A program made the translations under genes and the position numbers. Shown here piece after piece: positions 51,158 through 60,506 of a stretch of DNA of 64,000 nt. Numbering within the stretch: position 1 is the first letter of the stretch; every line of letters begins with the position of its first letter. The notes beneath the pieces are model-generated. The model saw only the letters and a program-made list of their open reading frames with translations, was not told where the DNA came from and searched no databases. The stretch is from JACVRW01 sp963751105 (GTDB lineage Bacteria > Actinomycetota > Thermoleophilia > Solirubrobacterales > Thermoleophilaceae). Where the stretch lies: assembly GCA_963751105.1 (NCBI GenBank), contig CAVVTG010000002.1, positions 1,178,001-1,242,000 on the forward strand, read 5' to 3'.

Positions 51158-51621
51158 TGCTTCGGCGCCGACACCGACAGCACACCGACCTCGCGTTCCT
51201 CGTCGCCCAGGGCGGGGGTGAACACGATCGGGTAGTTGCCGGCGTTCGGCACCAGCACGTCGAAACGCGCCGGGGTGACCGGCTCGGCCGAGCCGCTCAG
51301 GCCCAGCAGCGGGATGGACACGAGGCCCGGCTCCTCGACGCTCACCTCCACGCTGGCGGCGGCTCCCGTCTCCAGCCGGCGGGTCTGATCCTCGGCCACG
51401 TCGAAGCGCAGCGTGGGCGGCGCCTCGCCGCTCGCGATCGGCGTGTCGCCGGGTGTTGCGGTGGGCGCGGTCTCGGTCTGCGTCTCCGTCTGGGTCTGGG
51501 TGGCGTTCGGGTCGGGCGGAGCGAGCGGATCGCGCGAGCCGCTGTCGCGCGAGAACGACGCCGCAAGGGCGGCCACCCCGAGGACGAGCGCGAACAGCAG
51601 GAGAGCGCGGCGCAGATGCAC
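51154..51621 (-). CDS. Signal-anchored hypothetical protein, possible cupredoxin-like fold
   Basis: A 155-residue membrane-anchored or secreted protein. The N-terminus is RRALLLFALVLGVAALAASF. A Thr/Gln-rich linker follows (QTQTETQTETAPTATP). The C-terminal ~90 residues are beta-rich (LRFDVAEDQTRRLE, SVEVSVEEPGLVSIP, ARFDVLVPNAGNYPIVF), like a cupredoxin but without an obvious Cys-His-Met copper site. It forms a pair with the lipoprotein gene downstream. Confidence 0.65.
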   Translation of the reverse strand: MHLRRALLLFALVLGVAALAASFSRDSGSRDPLAPPDPNATQTQTETQTETAPTATPGDTPIASGEAPPTLRFDVAEDQTRRLETGAAASVEVSVEEPGLVSIPLLGLSGSAEPVTPARFDVLVPNAGNYPIVFTPALGDEEREVGVLSVSAPKQ

Positions 51622-51785
51622 GCTGCTGATGGTAGGTGGACGGAAGTCCAGGCATCCGGCCTTTGTCTACAGGGCCCCCGCGGATGGGTCGATCAACGGA
51701 GCGGAAGCTGGAAGACCGCGGCGTCCGGCCCGGAGCTCCGGCACTGACCCACACAACGACCCGTCACCTCAAAAGGAGGAGACAC

Positions 51786-52229
51786 ATGCTGCGGAAGCTC
51801 CGCGAGCGCATTCACAACGGGCAGGAGGGGTTCACCCTCATCGAGCTGCTCGTCGTCATCCTGATCATCGGCATCCTGGCTGCCATTGCACTGCCGGCCT
51901 TCCTGGGCCAGCGTCAGAAGGGCCAGGACTCCGAGGCGAAGTCGAACTCTCGTAACCTCGCCTCGCACATGGAGTCGTGCTTCACCAACGCCGAGACCTA
52001 CGCCGCCTGCGACACGTCCCAGGACGTGACTCAGAGCGGTATCACGGTCGGTGCCGCGGACGGTGAGGTGTCGGTGACCCCGAACGGCACGACGGGCTAC
52101 ACCCTCGTCGGTCACTCCCGCTCGGGCAACGACTTCACCTACACGAAGGCCGGTTCGACGGTCACCCGAACGTGTACCGCAGCGGGCACGGGCGGTTGCG
52201 GCAACAGTCAGGGCAACAACCGCTGGTAA
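51786..52229 (+). CDS. Major type IV pilin
   Basis: A 147-residue prepilin. The cleavage motif QEG-FTLIELLVV with Glu5 is classic; a hydrophobic helix follows (VILIIGILAAIALPAF). Two cysteine pairs are in the globular domain (ESCFTNAETYAAC; RTCTAAGTGGC), suggesting disulfides. The ribosome site AGGAGG precedes the ATG, and a UUCG-capped terminator follows, so it is made as its own abundant transcript. The longer frame upstream is not needed. Confidence 0.92.
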   Translation: MLRKLRERIHNGQEGFTLIELLVVILIIGILAAIALPAFLGQRQKGQDSEAKSNSRNLASHMESCFTNAETYAACDTSQDVTQSGITVGAADGEVSVTPNGTTGYTLVGHSRSGNDFTYTKAGSTVTRTCTAAGTGGCGNSQGNNRW

Positions 52230-52248
52230 GCGCATCATCCTCACGACC

Positions 52249-52272
52249 AGGGCGGGCCTTCGGGCCCGCCCT
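52249..52272 (+). terminator. Pilin-gene terminator, UUCG tetraloop hairpin
   Basis: AGGGCGGGCC (52249-52258) pairs with GGCCCGCCCT (52263-52272) over the loop TTCG. It lies 20 bases after the pilin stop and is followed by TTCGTCGTTCTT. The very stable stem suits a highly expressed gene. Confidence 0.85.
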
Positions 52273-52332
52273 TCGTCGTTCTTGGGCGCCCGATCGGCCA
52301 CCGTGGAAGCCCGTCGTTCAAGGAGCGCCGGC

Positions 52333-53865
52333 GTGCGGTCGAACACGAGCTTGATGTCTCGCCGTCTGCATGCGTCCGAAGAGCAAGGGTTCACCCTCGT
52401 CGAGGTCCTGGTCGCAATCGCCATCCTGCTCGTCGGCGTTCTCGGGGTCGTCACCCTCGTGGACGGCGCGAACGCAGTCACCTCGAAGACCAAGGCCCGC
52501 GAGGGCGGTACCAACGTGGCCCGCTCGATCATCGAGGTGTCGCGCTCGGTGCGCTACCGCGACCTCACCGCCCAGGAGCTGCTGGACGGGCTGAACAGTC
52601 GTCCCGGCCTCGCGGACGTGAAGCCGGCCCAGACGGGCTACACGCTCCGCAGCCGCAACGTCGACTACGAGCTCACGCTGACTGTCTGCTCGATGGACGA
52701 CCCTCAGGACAACCTGGGCACCCACATCGGCCCGGTCGCCTACTGCACGGACTCCGATGCTCTCCCCGGGGGCCAGAGTGGGCAGGACCGCAACCCTGAC
52801 GACTACAAGCGCGTCCGGGTGACGCTCAACTGGAGCACCCGCGGGGTGGGCCAGTCGATCACGCAGACCTCCGCCATCATCAACCCGGTCGGTGGCCTCG
52901 GCCCTTCGGTGACGTCCTTGAGGATGACGTCCCCGACCTCGAACAGCGACCCGCTTCAGATCACGAGCGACCTGGTGCACGAGGCGTCGTTCGAGGCCCT
53001 GACCTCGGCCACCGCAGCCGGCGTCAACTGGTCCGTGGGCGGCGAGCCGATGGGCACGGCGAGCGGCTCCGGTCTCATCTGGAACTTCACCTGGCAGCTC
53101 GACCGGCCGAATGGAGACATCGTCTACCACGACTGCACGTACGTCGTCCAAGCGGACGCCTACGACGCGGGCGACCGCGCTGGGGCCCCTCGGGCGGTGA
53201 CCGTCGTGCTCAACCGGCGCGCTCCCGTGGAGCCGGAGGGCTTCGGGGGAGGGCGCAACGGCTCGGGCAACTACGTCGACCTGCAGTGGCTCCCCAATCC
53301 TGAATGCGACATCCGTGGCTACCGGGTCTACCGCAGCAGCTCAGCGGGCACGCTCGGTTCCGCGATCACCTGCCTCAACGAGGTCACCGACATCACCCAG
53401 AAGGCCGAGTGCACCGACGACCCGTCCGCGGGAGGCACCTACTTCTACACGGTGGTCGGGCTCGACGTGCCGCCCGGCGGGGGCGCCCCACGTCAGGGGC
53501 TCTCCAGCGACCAGATCTCCGTTGGCCCTGCGACCGGGCGACCGCCGGCGCCGACGAACGTCTCTCTGTGCGTGGGCGACGGGTCGTCGAATTGCCTCGA
53601 CGCCGGCGGGGACGCAGCACCCGCGGGCACCGTGGTGGTGAGCTGGGACCCCTCCACCGATCCGGACGGCATTCAGTTCTACCGGATCTATCGCGACGGC
53701 ACGGCCTACGCCAACCGCCATGACGACTACTTCCCCAGCGCGCAGAACCCTGGTTACGCCTGGTTCGAGTTCGACACGGTGGGCGCGCCGCACACCTACC
53801 GAGTCAGCGCCGTCGACGGCTCGTTTGCCGAGTCCGACCTGAGCGGCCCGGTGACCGGGGGCTAG
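52333..53865 (+). CDS. Minor pilin (PilV/GspI-like N-terminus) with fibronectin-like domains
   Basis: A 510-residue prepilin-like protein. The N-terminus has the class III-like cleavage motif EQG-FTLVEVLVAIAILLVGVLGVV. The extracellular part is large: a pilin-like region, then a PAPTNV-type Ig/FN3-like pair (VEPEGFGGGRNGSGNYVDLQWLPNPECDIRGYRVYRSS; VVVSWDPSTDPDGIQFYRIYRDG), folds that bind ligands on host or surface. GTG start at 52333 follows AAGGAG; ATG 52354 also possible. Three bases separate it from the next prepilin. Confidence 0.82.
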   Translation: MRSNTSLMSRRLHASEEQGFTLVEVLVAIAILLVGVLGVVTLVDGANAVTSKTKAREGGTNVARSIIEVSRSVRYRDLTAQELLDGLNSRPGLADVKPAQTGYTLRSRNVDYELTLTVCSMDDPQDNLGTHIGPVAYCTDSDALPGGQSGQDRNPDDYKRVRVTLNWSTRGVGQSITQTSAIINPVGGLGPSVTSLRMTSPTSNSDPLQITSDLVHEASFEALTSATAAGVNWSVGGEPMGTASGSGLIWNFTWQLDRPNGDIVYHDCTYVVQADAYDAGDRAGAPRAVTVVLNRRAPVEPEGFGGGRNGSGNYVDLQWLPNPECDIRGYRVYRSSSAGTLGSAITCLNEVTDITQKAECTDDPSAGGTYFYTVVGLDVPPGGGAPRQGLSSDQISVGPATGRPPAPTNVSLCVGDGSSNCLDAGGDAAPAGTVVVSWDPSTDPDGIQFYRIYRDGTAYANRHDDYFPSAQNPGYAWFEFDTVGAPHTYRVSAVDGSFAESDLSGPVTGG

Positions 53866-53867
53866 GG

Positions 53868-54752
53868 ATGACCGCGTCGCGCAGGGAAGAGGGGTTCACC
53901 CTCGTCGAGGTGCTGCTGGTGTCGGTGCTGATGATCGTTGTGCTTGGCGCGACGCTCACGGCGCTCACGTCGTTCGAGCGCAGCACCAGCACCAACCAGC
54001 GTCAGAACGTCGCCCAGGACCAGGTCCGCAACGCGCTCGACCTGGCCACGCGCGACCTGCGCAACCTCTCCAGCCCCACGGTCAACCTGCCCCAGGCCGT
54101 CGACCGAGCCGACCCTCAGGACGTGATCTTCCAGTCCGAGGGCCACATCAAGCCGTCGGGCAGCTTGAACCCGACCAACACGACACGCGTCCGGTACTGC
54201 CTCGGCCCCTCACAGAATCTCTACCGGCAGATCCAGACGTGGACGAGTGCCACGCCGGCAGCGCTGATCACGGAAACGCTCTGTCCCGGGCCGGGCTGGG
54301 CGACGACCAAGATCGTGGCCGAGGACGTTGTGAACGGCGTGCGCCCGGTGTTCACCTACAACTCCGCCGACCTGACCCGAATCACCGAAGTCACGGTGAC
54401 CGCCTTCGTGGACGTCAACCCCGGCAATACCCCTGCTGAGAGCACGCTCACCAGCTCGGTCTATCTCCGCAATCAGAACCGCAGGCCCAGTGCGGCATTC
54501 AGCCTGGCTCTGGCGGACGGCAACCGCATCATCATGAACGCCTCGGAGTCGACCGACCCCGAGGAGAAGGCCATGACCTTCCGCTGGTTCATCGACGGCC
54601 TGGAGGTGGGCGGCAACATCGTGCGGACCGATCCGGTCGCGCCCGGGACCCGAACCGTCGCCGTCGAGGTGTCCGACGGCACGCTCGCCGACATGGCCCC
54701 TGACCAGACGATCTGTGTGCCCGATCCAGCCCAAGGAGTGAACTGTCCATGA
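53868..54752 (+). CDS. Minor pilin (PilW/GspJ-like)
   Basis: A 294-residue prepilin. Cleavage motif EEG-FTLVEVLLVSVLMIVVLGATL, then VRNALDLATRDLRNLSSP, typical of PilW/GspJ. The C-terminal domain is PKD-like (RRPSAAFSLALADGNRIIMNASESTDPEEKAMTFRWFIDG). It starts 2 bases after the preceding stop and overlaps the next gene's start by 4, forming one minor pilin operon. Confidence 0.82.
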   Translation: MTASRREEGFTLVEVLLVSVLMIVVLGATLTALTSFERSTSTNQRQNVAQDQVRNALDLATRDLRNLSSPTVNLPQAVDRADPQDVIFQSEGHIKPSGSLNPTNTTRVRYCLGPSQNLYRQIQTWTSATPAALITETLCPGPGWATTKIVAEDVVNGVRPVFTYNSADLTRITEVTVTAFVDVNPGNTPAESTLTSSVYLRNQNRRPSAAFSLALADGNRIIMNASESTDPEEKAMTFRWFIDGLEVGGNIVRTDPVAPGTRTVAVEVSDGTLADMAPDQTICVPDPAQGVNCP

Positions 54753-56008
54753 GGAACCGGCTCTCAAACGAGCGGGGCAATGTCATGGTGACCGCGATAC
54801 TGCTGCTCTCGATCATGCTCACGATCGGCCTGGCTGTTCTCTCGCAGGCCGACAGCCAGACGAGCCAGTCTCGAATCGAGCGCGAACGCGAGTCCACATT
54901 CAACCTCGCCGAGGCGTCGCTTTCCGCGCAGACGTTCATCCTGGGGCGCCGCGGCACCGGCATCGCCGGCCGCCAGTATCCGCTCGACGGCTGTCCCACA
55001 GCCGGCGATCCCTATTTCTGCCCGATCTCGTCACAGATCGAGAAGAGCTACAACGGAGCCGGCCAGGTCGACTTCGACGCGACCACCACGTGGCGCACCC
55101 ACGTGCGCGACGATCGCGACCCCGTCACGAACGAGGTTCTGCGCTTCTGGGACGAGGACATCCTGAACCCGGCGAGCTCTAAGTACGCCATCTGGCCGCG
55201 CTTCGACGCGGACGGCAACCGCCATGTGTGGGTGCGCTCGGAGGCGGTCGTGCGCGGGCGCAAGCGCGCGGTCATCGCCTGGGTCCGAATCGAGGACAGG
55301 GTGGTCAGCTTTCCGCAGTACGCGATCCTGGCCGGCTACGTGCGAGGCAAGAACAGCGGCGGCCACGGCGGCCGGCCGCTGGTCAACTCGACCGGGTCGC
55401 CCCTGGGAGTCGCGGTGCGCTGCAACGAACCCTTCCCCCCGCAGTCGAGCTGCGTCGACCTGAACCCCACCAAGGGGCCGCAGATTCAGCCGCCCGGGAA
55501 CGTGACCGTGGGCTATCCGCGCCCGTCGGCGCTCGACGATCCGGACGCGCTGCAGGCGCTGGAGGACGTGGCGCGAGCCAACGGGACCTACTACACGAGC
55601 TGCCCGTCGAATCCAAACGGCGACGTGGTGATGGTCGAGAACGCGGGCACCTGCCGCTACACCAACAGCGCCCCCGCCGCACCGGGCGCGTCCAAGTGCT
55701 GCAACACGCAGGCCAACCCCGGCCTGTACATCCTCAAGCGCGGGAGCGTCGATTTCGGCGGCAACATCGAGTTCTGGGGGGTCGTCTACAACGCCAACCT
55801 CGACAACTCGTCCGCCGAGCGGCTCGTGGAGACCTCGGGGACCTCCGCGATCAGGGGCGGCGTGCTGGTGGACGGCGCGGGCGGGGTGTATGCGGGCTCG
55901 AGCGGCGACAACATCGTCTACAACGCCTTCGCGTTCCAGAACATCACGGCGATCGGGACCGCCGGTGTCGTGCAGAACACCTGGCGCGAGATCGTCAACC
56001 CGCGCTGA
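54749..56008 (+). CDS. PilX-like pilus assembly protein
   Basis: A 419-residue protein with one N-terminal helix (GNVMVTAILLLSIMLTIGLAVLS) followed by LAEASLSAQTFILGRR, matching PilX N-terminal domains, which lack the prepilin Glu5 box seen in the neighbours. The large C-terminal part contains repetitive beta-like segments (GNIEFWGVVYNANLDNSSAERLVETSGTSAIRGGVLVDG) that may form a beta-helix. It overlaps the PilW-like gene (ATGA). Confidence 0.75.
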   Translation: MRNRLSNERGNVMVTAILLLSIMLTIGLAVLSQADSQTSQSRIERERESTFNLAEASLSAQTFILGRRGTGIAGRQYPLDGCPTAGDPYFCPISSQIEKSYNGAGQVDFDATTTWRTHVRDDRDPVTNEVLRFWDEDILNPASSKYAIWPRFDADGNRHVWVRSEAVVRGRKRAVIAWVRIEDRVVSFPQYAILAGYVRGKNSGGHGGRPLVNSTGSPLGVAVRCNEPFPPQSSCVDLNPTKGPQIQPPGNVTVGYPRPSALDDPDALQALEDVARANGTYYTSCPSNPNGDVVMVENAGTCRYTNSAPAAPGASKCCNTQANPGLYILKRGSVDFGGNIEFWGVVYNANLDNSSAERLVETSGTSAIRGGVLVDGAGGVYAGSSGDNIVYNAFAFQNITAIGTAGVVQNTWREIVNPR

Positions 56009-56043
56009 GCCGCCGGAGCGGGCGCTAGCGTCACCACCTCACG

Positions 56044-56805
56044 ATGGCTTCTGTGCCGGAGATCGTCGTCGCCGGCCTCGTGGGAGCCGTCGTAGGCAGC
56101 TTCCTGAACGTCGTGGTGCACCGGGTCCCGCTCGGCGAGTCGATCGTGAGTCCGGGGTCGCGCTGCCCATCATGCGGTGAGCCCGTGAAGGCGTACGACA
56201 ACGTGCCGGTGGTCTCGTGGCTCCTCTTGCGCGGGCGCTGCCGCGGTTGCGGGGCGCGGATCGCCACGCGCTACCCGCTGGTGGAACTGCTCACGGCCGC
56301 GGTTTTTGCCGCCGTGGTGGCCGTGCGCGGGTTCGACGACGACCTCCTGCTCGAGCTCCCCTTCGTCGCCGCGTTGATCGCGCTCGCTGCGATCGACCTC
56401 GACCATCGGCTGCTGCCGAACAAGATCGTCTATCCGCTGGCAGGGTGGGGGGTGATCGCCACGCTGCTCGTGGACGCAGGCGACCTCGTCGAGCATCTCG
56501 CGGCCGGCGCCGGCGCGTTCCTGTTTCTCCTCCTCACCGTGCTGGCCTACCCCCGCGGAATGGGAATGGGCGACGTGAAGCTGGCGGGCGCCATGGGCCT
56601 GTTCCTCGGCCTGTCCGTGATCCCGGCGATGCTCACGGCCTTCCTGTGCGGCTCCGTCGTGGGCCTCGCCATGATCGCCCGTGAGGGCGCGGCCGCACGC
56701 AAGAAGGCGGTGCCCTTCGGCGTCTTCCTCGCCCTCGGAGGAATAGTCGCCGTGTTGGCCGGGCCCGAGCTCATCGAGCTCTACGAGAACGCCTTCCTCG
56801 ATTAG
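56044..56805 (+). CDS. pilD: Prepilin leader peptidase/N-methyltransferase PilD
   Basis: A 253-residue polytopic A24 peptidase that cleaves the prepilins at Gly-Phe and may methylate the new N-terminus. The catalytic Asp pair is in AAIDLDHRLLP (near residue 117) and GMGDVKLAGAMG (near residue 177). The cytosolic domain holds CPSCGEP and CRGC, the zinc pairs of methyltransferase-competent enzymes. Seven or eight hydrophobic segments are present. Confidence 0.92.
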   Translation: MASVPEIVVAGLVGAVVGSFLNVVVHRVPLGESIVSPGSRCPSCGEPVKAYDNVPVVSWLLLRGRCRGCGARIATRYPLVELLTAAVFAAVVAVRGFDDDLLLELPFVAALIALAAIDLDHRLLPNKIVYPLAGWGVIATLLVDAGDLVEHLAAGAGAFLFLLLTVLAYPRGMGMGDVKLAGAMGLFLGLSVIPAMLTAFLCGSVVGLAMIAREGAAARKKAVPFGVFLALGGIVAVLAGPELIELYENAFLD

Positions 56806-56807
56806 AC

Positions 56808-56849
56808 GCCGCCAACGTCCAGCGGAACTGGACATTTGCGAGCGGCGGC
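56808..56849 (+). promoter_or_regulatory. Two-tier inverted repeat between pilD and pilM
   Basis: Outer arms GCCGCC (56808-56813) and GGCGGC (56844-56849); inner arms GTCCA (56817-56821) and TGGAC (56829-56833). It is in the 86-base pilD-pilM gap and may end pilD transcription or act as a leader for pilM. No T-run. Confidence 0.45.
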
Positions 56850-56891
56850 TAATGCCGTCCGGCGCAGAGTCGATATCCGGTGAGACCGCTC

Positions 56892-57821
56892 ATGGCGTTT
56901 TCCCTCCGCAAAAACTCAGATCGTGCAGTCGTCGGCCTCGACATCGACGGTCGCTACCTCGCCGCGGCCCAGGTCGACGGCGGCCGGGTGGTGCGTGCCG
57001 CCAGCCTCGAACTGCCGGACGGCGTGGTCCAGGACGGCGAGGTCGCCGACCCTCAGGGCCTGGCCAGGGCACTGAAGAGCTTCATCGCCGACACGGGCCT
57101 CCCCAAGAGCGTTCGCCTCGGCGTCGCCAACCAGCAGATCGCCGTCCGCGTCGTGGAGCTGCCTCGCATCGAGGATGTGAAGCAGCGCGACGCGGCTATC
57201 CGCTTCCAGGCCTCCGAGGCGATCGCGATGCCGCTGGACGAGGCCGTGCTCGATCATCAGCTCGCCGGCTATTCGGACTCCCCGGATGGCAGCCCGCGCA
57301 TGCAGGTGGTCCTCGTGGCCGCCCGCCGGATGATGATCGACGTACTGCTCGAGGCGGCGAAGGAGGCCGGGCTGAAGGTGCGGGGGGTGGACCTGGACGC
57401 GTTTGCCCTCCTCCGCATGCTCGCGCCCGGCGACAACGGCCCCGAGGACTCGGCGCGCGTCTTCTGTCATCTGGCCGGAATCACCAATCTCGCGATTGCG
57501 GTGGGATCCACCTGCTTCTTCACCCGTCCGCTGTCCGCTGTCTGGGACGACGAGGACGCCGGCTCGGCGCTCGCCGACGAGATCAGGCTCTCGATCGACT
57601 ACTACATGACCCAGCCCGAGGCAAGGCCGGTCGGCGAGGTGGTGCTGTCGGGCCCGGGCTCGGCGGACGGTCAGCTCGTCGAGAACCTCGCCCGCCATTT
57701 CGGAATGCCGGTGCTGGTCGCCGCGCCGCTTGGGAACATCGACACTTCGGCGCTTGCGCCCGGCGAGGATCCCCACCGCTACACCGTGGCGGCCGGCCTG
57801 TCGCTTGGGGTGGCCGCATGA
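56892..57821 (+). CDS. pilM: Type IV pilus assembly protein PilM
   Basis: A 309-residue actin-like ATPase of the inner-membrane alignment complex. FtsA-like cues are AVVGLDIDGRYLAAAQ at the start, KSVRLGVANQQIAVRVVELPRIED and VVLSGPGSADGQLVENL near 250. A gene order M-N-O follows, so assignment is firm although sequence conservation is low. GTG at 56880 would add 4 residues. The stop overlaps the next ATG. Confidence 0.85.
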   Translation: MAFSLRKNSDRAVVGLDIDGRYLAAAQVDGGRVVRAASLELPDGVVQDGEVADPQGLARALKSFIADTGLPKSVRLGVANQQIAVRVVELPRIEDVKQRDAAIRFQASEAIAMPLDEAVLDHQLAGYSDSPDGSPRMQVVLVAARRMMIDVLLEAAKEAGLKVRGVDLDAFALLRMLAPGDNGPEDSARVFCHLAGITNLAIAVGSTCFFTRPLSAVWDDEDAGSALADEIRLSIDYYMTQPEARPVGEVVLSGPGSADGQLVENLARHFGMPVLVAAPLGNIDTSALAPGEDPHRYTVAAGLSLGVAA

Positions 57822-58510
57822 GGCCCGTGAACCTGATCCCGGAGGAGCGCCGCCGGCGCACCACGAGCAATCGCTCGGGCAGCGCCTACGGGCTGCTCGG
57901 CCTGCTCGGCGTGCTGCTCGCAATGGCTGTGGGGTACGTGCTCACCACCAACACCCTCAACGAGCGCACCACGCAGGCCGCCGAGGCCCGCGAAGAGGCA
58001 GACGCTCTCGAGGCGCAGGCCTCGAAGATGAACAGCTTCACGGACTTCGCCTCAGTCGCGACGACGCGCCTCGCCTCCGTTCAGGGCGTGGCGGCCTCGC
58101 GCTTCGACTGGGAGCGCTTCGTGCGCGAGCTGTCCCACGTGATGCCCAAGGGCAGTTGGCTCCACTCGACCGACGCGTCGGTCACCGGCGCCATCGAGGG
58201 CGCCACACCGACCGCAACCTCTACGACGAGCGTCGCCGGCGCCGGAGGCCCGACCGCCAACCTGATCGGCTGCACCCCGCGCCAGGACGACGTCGCGCGC
58301 ATGATGGTCCGTCTGGGCCTGATGCATCGCGTGACCGACGTGACGCTCAACGAGTCCGCCGTGGAGCAGATCGGCGGTGAGACCTCACTCGACCAGTGCG
58401 GTGACCTCTACAAGTTCGACCTGACCGTCACCTTCAGCCCCACTCCTCAGATGGACGAGGTTCCCAGGGGCGCCACCCGAGTGCCGGCCTCGCTCGGAGG
58501 TGGCTCATGA
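57818..58510 (+). CDS. pilN: Type IV pilus assembly protein PilN
   Basis: A 230-residue bitopic protein. It begins MRPVNLIPEERRRR, the NLxP motif that contacts PilM, then one membrane helix (YGLLGLLGVLLAMAVGYVL), a coiled coil (TQAAEAREEADALEAQASKM) and a periplasmic-type ferredoxin-like domain (RFVRELSHVMPKGSWL). Overlaps both neighbours by ATGA. Confidence 0.87.
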   Translation: MRPVNLIPEERRRRTTSNRSGSAYGLLGLLGVLLAMAVGYVLTTNTLNERTTQAAEAREEADALEAQASKMNSFTDFASVATTRLASVQGVAASRFDWERFVRELSHVMPKGSWLHSTDASVTGAIEGATPTATSTTSVAGAGGPTANLIGCTPRQDDVARMMVRLGLMHRVTDVTLNESAVEQIGGETSLDQCGDLYKFDLTVTFSPTPQMDEVPRGATRVPASLGGGS

Positions 58511-59514
58511 GCCTCACGGACAGGGACAAGAAGATCGCCTTCCTGATCATTCCGATCCTGGCGATCGTGGGGTACTGGTTTCTCCTGCTCGCGCCCAAGC
58601 GCGAAGAGGCCTCCAAGGCCGGCGAAGAGGTGACCCAGCAGGAGCAGCGCCTCGAGACTGCGCGCGGCCGGCTGGCACAGGCCTCGACCGCCGAGACCGA
58701 CTTCAGCAGCGACTACTCGGAGATCGTCCGCCTCGGCAAGGCGATCCCGGCGAGGGTTGACATGCCCAGTCTGATCGTGCAGCTCGAGAGCGCGGCTCAG
58801 GGCACCGGCATCCGCTTCACCAAGATCGGGACCGGCGAACGGCTGGCGGCCGCGCCGCCCGCCACGGCGGGCTCCCCGCCACCGGCGGGCGCGGCTCCGA
58901 GCGCGGGTGCCACGCCCGCGCAGGCCGGAGGTCAGCCGGCGCAGAGCGCTCCAGGGACCGCTGCCGAGGCTGCGAACACCGCCGCCGCGACGAGCGATCA
59001 GCGCAGCGGTGCGTCCGAGCAGTCCGGTCTCGAGCCCGGTGACGCTCAGACCTCGGCCGCTGCGTCCCAGGGCGGCCTTCCGGTCGGCGGCGGCGCCGCC
59101 GGGACTCCCGCTGCCGACGGTGGCGTCGGCACCGCACCCGCAGGACTGGAGACGGTCGCGGTCGACCTCGAGTTCGTCGGAGACTTCTTCCGGCTCGCCG
59201 ACTTCTTTCACTCGGTCAAGCGCTTCGTTCGCGTGGCCAACAGCACGGTGATCGTGAACGGGCGCCTTATCACCATCGAAGGCCTGCGCTACACGAGCGA
59301 TCCACAGCTCTTCCCGCGCATCAAGGCCGAGCTCACGGCAACCGTGTACCTCTCGCCGCTGTCACAGGGCGTCACTGCGGGTGCGACTCCGCAGGGCCCG
59401 GGCGGCACCACTCCGGCTACAACGACCACGCCCGCGACCCCCGCGTCGAGCGGCTCCACAGCCACGCCGGCTCCGGCTCCGGCTCCGGCCCCGACCGCCG
59501 CCGCCACTCCATAG
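58507..59514 (+). CDS. pilO: Type IV pilus assembly protein PilO
   Basis: A 335-residue bitopic protein, longer than usual. One membrane helix (IAFLIIPILAIVGYWFLLLAP) is followed by a coiled coil and the conserved PSLIVQLESAAQGTGIRFTKI segment. Between the two halves of the globular domain is an ~85-residue Ala/Gly/Pro-rich linker; the second half is VAVDLEFVGDFFRLADFFHSVKRFVRV. Another Pro/Thr-rich tail ends the protein. Confidence 0.87.
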   Translation: MSLTDRDKKIAFLIIPILAIVGYWFLLLAPKREEASKAGEEVTQQEQRLETARGRLAQASTAETDFSSDYSEIVRLGKAIPARVDMPSLIVQLESAAQGTGIRFTKIGTGERLAAAPPATAGSPPPAGAAPSAGATPAQAGGQPAQSAPGTAAEAANTAAATSDQRSGASEQSGLEPGDAQTSAAASQGGLPVGGGAAGTPAADGGVGTAPAGLETVAVDLEFVGDFFRLADFFHSVKRFVRVANSTVIVNGRLITIEGLRYTSDPQLFPRIKAELTATVYLSPLSQGVTAGATPQGPGGTTPATTTTPATPASSGSTATPAPAPAPAPTAAATP

Positions 59515-59524
59515 GGAATCTACG

Positions 59525-60496
59525 ATGAAGCTCTTCCTACTCGATCTCTGGAACGACCTGCGCGAGAAGCGCCTCTGGCCCGTCGCCGTCGTGCTCCTGG
59601 CGGGGCTGGTTGCGGTTCCGGTCCTGCTGGCCAAGCCCGCGGAGGAGCCGAAAGCTCCCCCGCCTCCCCTGGCCGCGGTGAGCAAGACAGACGAGGAGAG
59701 CGAGCTCAAGCAGTTGGCCGAGGTCAAGCTCGCCGAGGAGGAGCCTGGTGACGGCTCGTCGCTTGGCATCTTCGATCCCGACGATCCGTTCATCCCTCCG
59801 AAGGCGGCGGTGAAAAAGGAGTCGGACCAGGCGCCGCAGAGCGACGCGGGTCCTGACTCGGGCCAGTCTCCCGAGGGCCCCAGCCCGACGGCGACAGGGG
59901 ACGGACCGGCCGACAGCGGCGGAAACGGTGGCGGCGACGCCGGCGGGACGACGGGCGACACGGGAGGCGACACGGGAGGCGACACGGGAGACGGCGACGG
60001 CGGCAGCGCGCCCCTGACCACGGTGACCTACAAGTTCGTGGCCGACGTGAGCTTCAGCGCGAACGGCCGGGCCCGACGCGTCAAGGGCCTCGAGAAGCTC
60101 GACATCCTGCCCAACGAGGCCTCGCCTCTTCTGATCTTCATGGGTGTGACCGAGAACGCCGGCAACGCGGTCTTCCTCGTCGACTCGACGCTCGAGGCCG
60201 CGGGTGAGGGCCGGTGCAGGCCGAGCGCGTCCGATTGCGCCTTCCTGTATCTCGGCGCGGGCTCAGAGCACGAGTTCACCAACGACGAGGGTGACTCCTA
60301 CACGCTCCGCGTGGATGAGATCCGCCGCGTCAAGCTCGGCGCATCCGCGAGCAGAAGTGACGGCGACGGCAGGAAGGCCCGTGCGTCCATCGGTGCCGCC
60401 GGCGTGCGCCGGTTCGCCGCGCCGATCATCGCCGATCTCGTCACGGTGTCCAATGCGCCGCCGTCCGACTCAAACAGTGGCCAAGGCCACCGATAG
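59525..60496 (+). CDS. Pilus-cluster bitopic protein (PilP position)
   Basis: A 323-residue protein with an N-terminal helix (LWPVAVVLLAGLVAVPVLLA), a charged then Gly/Asp-rich linker and a C-terminal beta domain (TVTYKFVADVSFSANGRARR, LEKLDILPNEASPLLIFMGV, GNAVFLVDSTLEAAGEG). The gene position after pilM-N-O suggests a PilP-like partner, but no secretin (PilQ) follows, in line with a single-membrane cell. PilP identity is inference. Confidence 0.68.
   Translation: MKLFLLDLWNDLREKRLWPVAVVLLAGLVAVPVLLAKPAEEPKAPPPPLAAVSKTDEESELKQLAEVKLAEEEPGDGSSLGIFDPDDPFIPPKAAVKKESDQAPQSDAGPDSGQSPEGPSPTATGDGPADSGGNGGGDAGGTTGDTGGDTGGDTGDGDGGSAPLTTVTYKFVADVSFSANGRARRVKGLEKLDILPNEASPLLIFMGVTENAGNAVFLVDSTLEAAGEGRCRPSASDCAFLYLGAGSEHEFTNDEGDSYTLRVDEIRRVKLGASASRSDGDGRKARASIGAAGVRRFAAPIIADLVTVSNAPPSDSNSGQGHR
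59954..59989 (+). repeat. Three perfect 12-bp tandem repeats in a coding linker
   Basis: GGCGACACGGGA occurs three times head to tail, encoding a repeated Gly-Asp-Thr-Gly in the linker of the PilP-position protein. Length may vary between strains by slippage. Confidence 0.8.
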
Positions 60497-60506
60497 GGGG
60501 AAGAGC

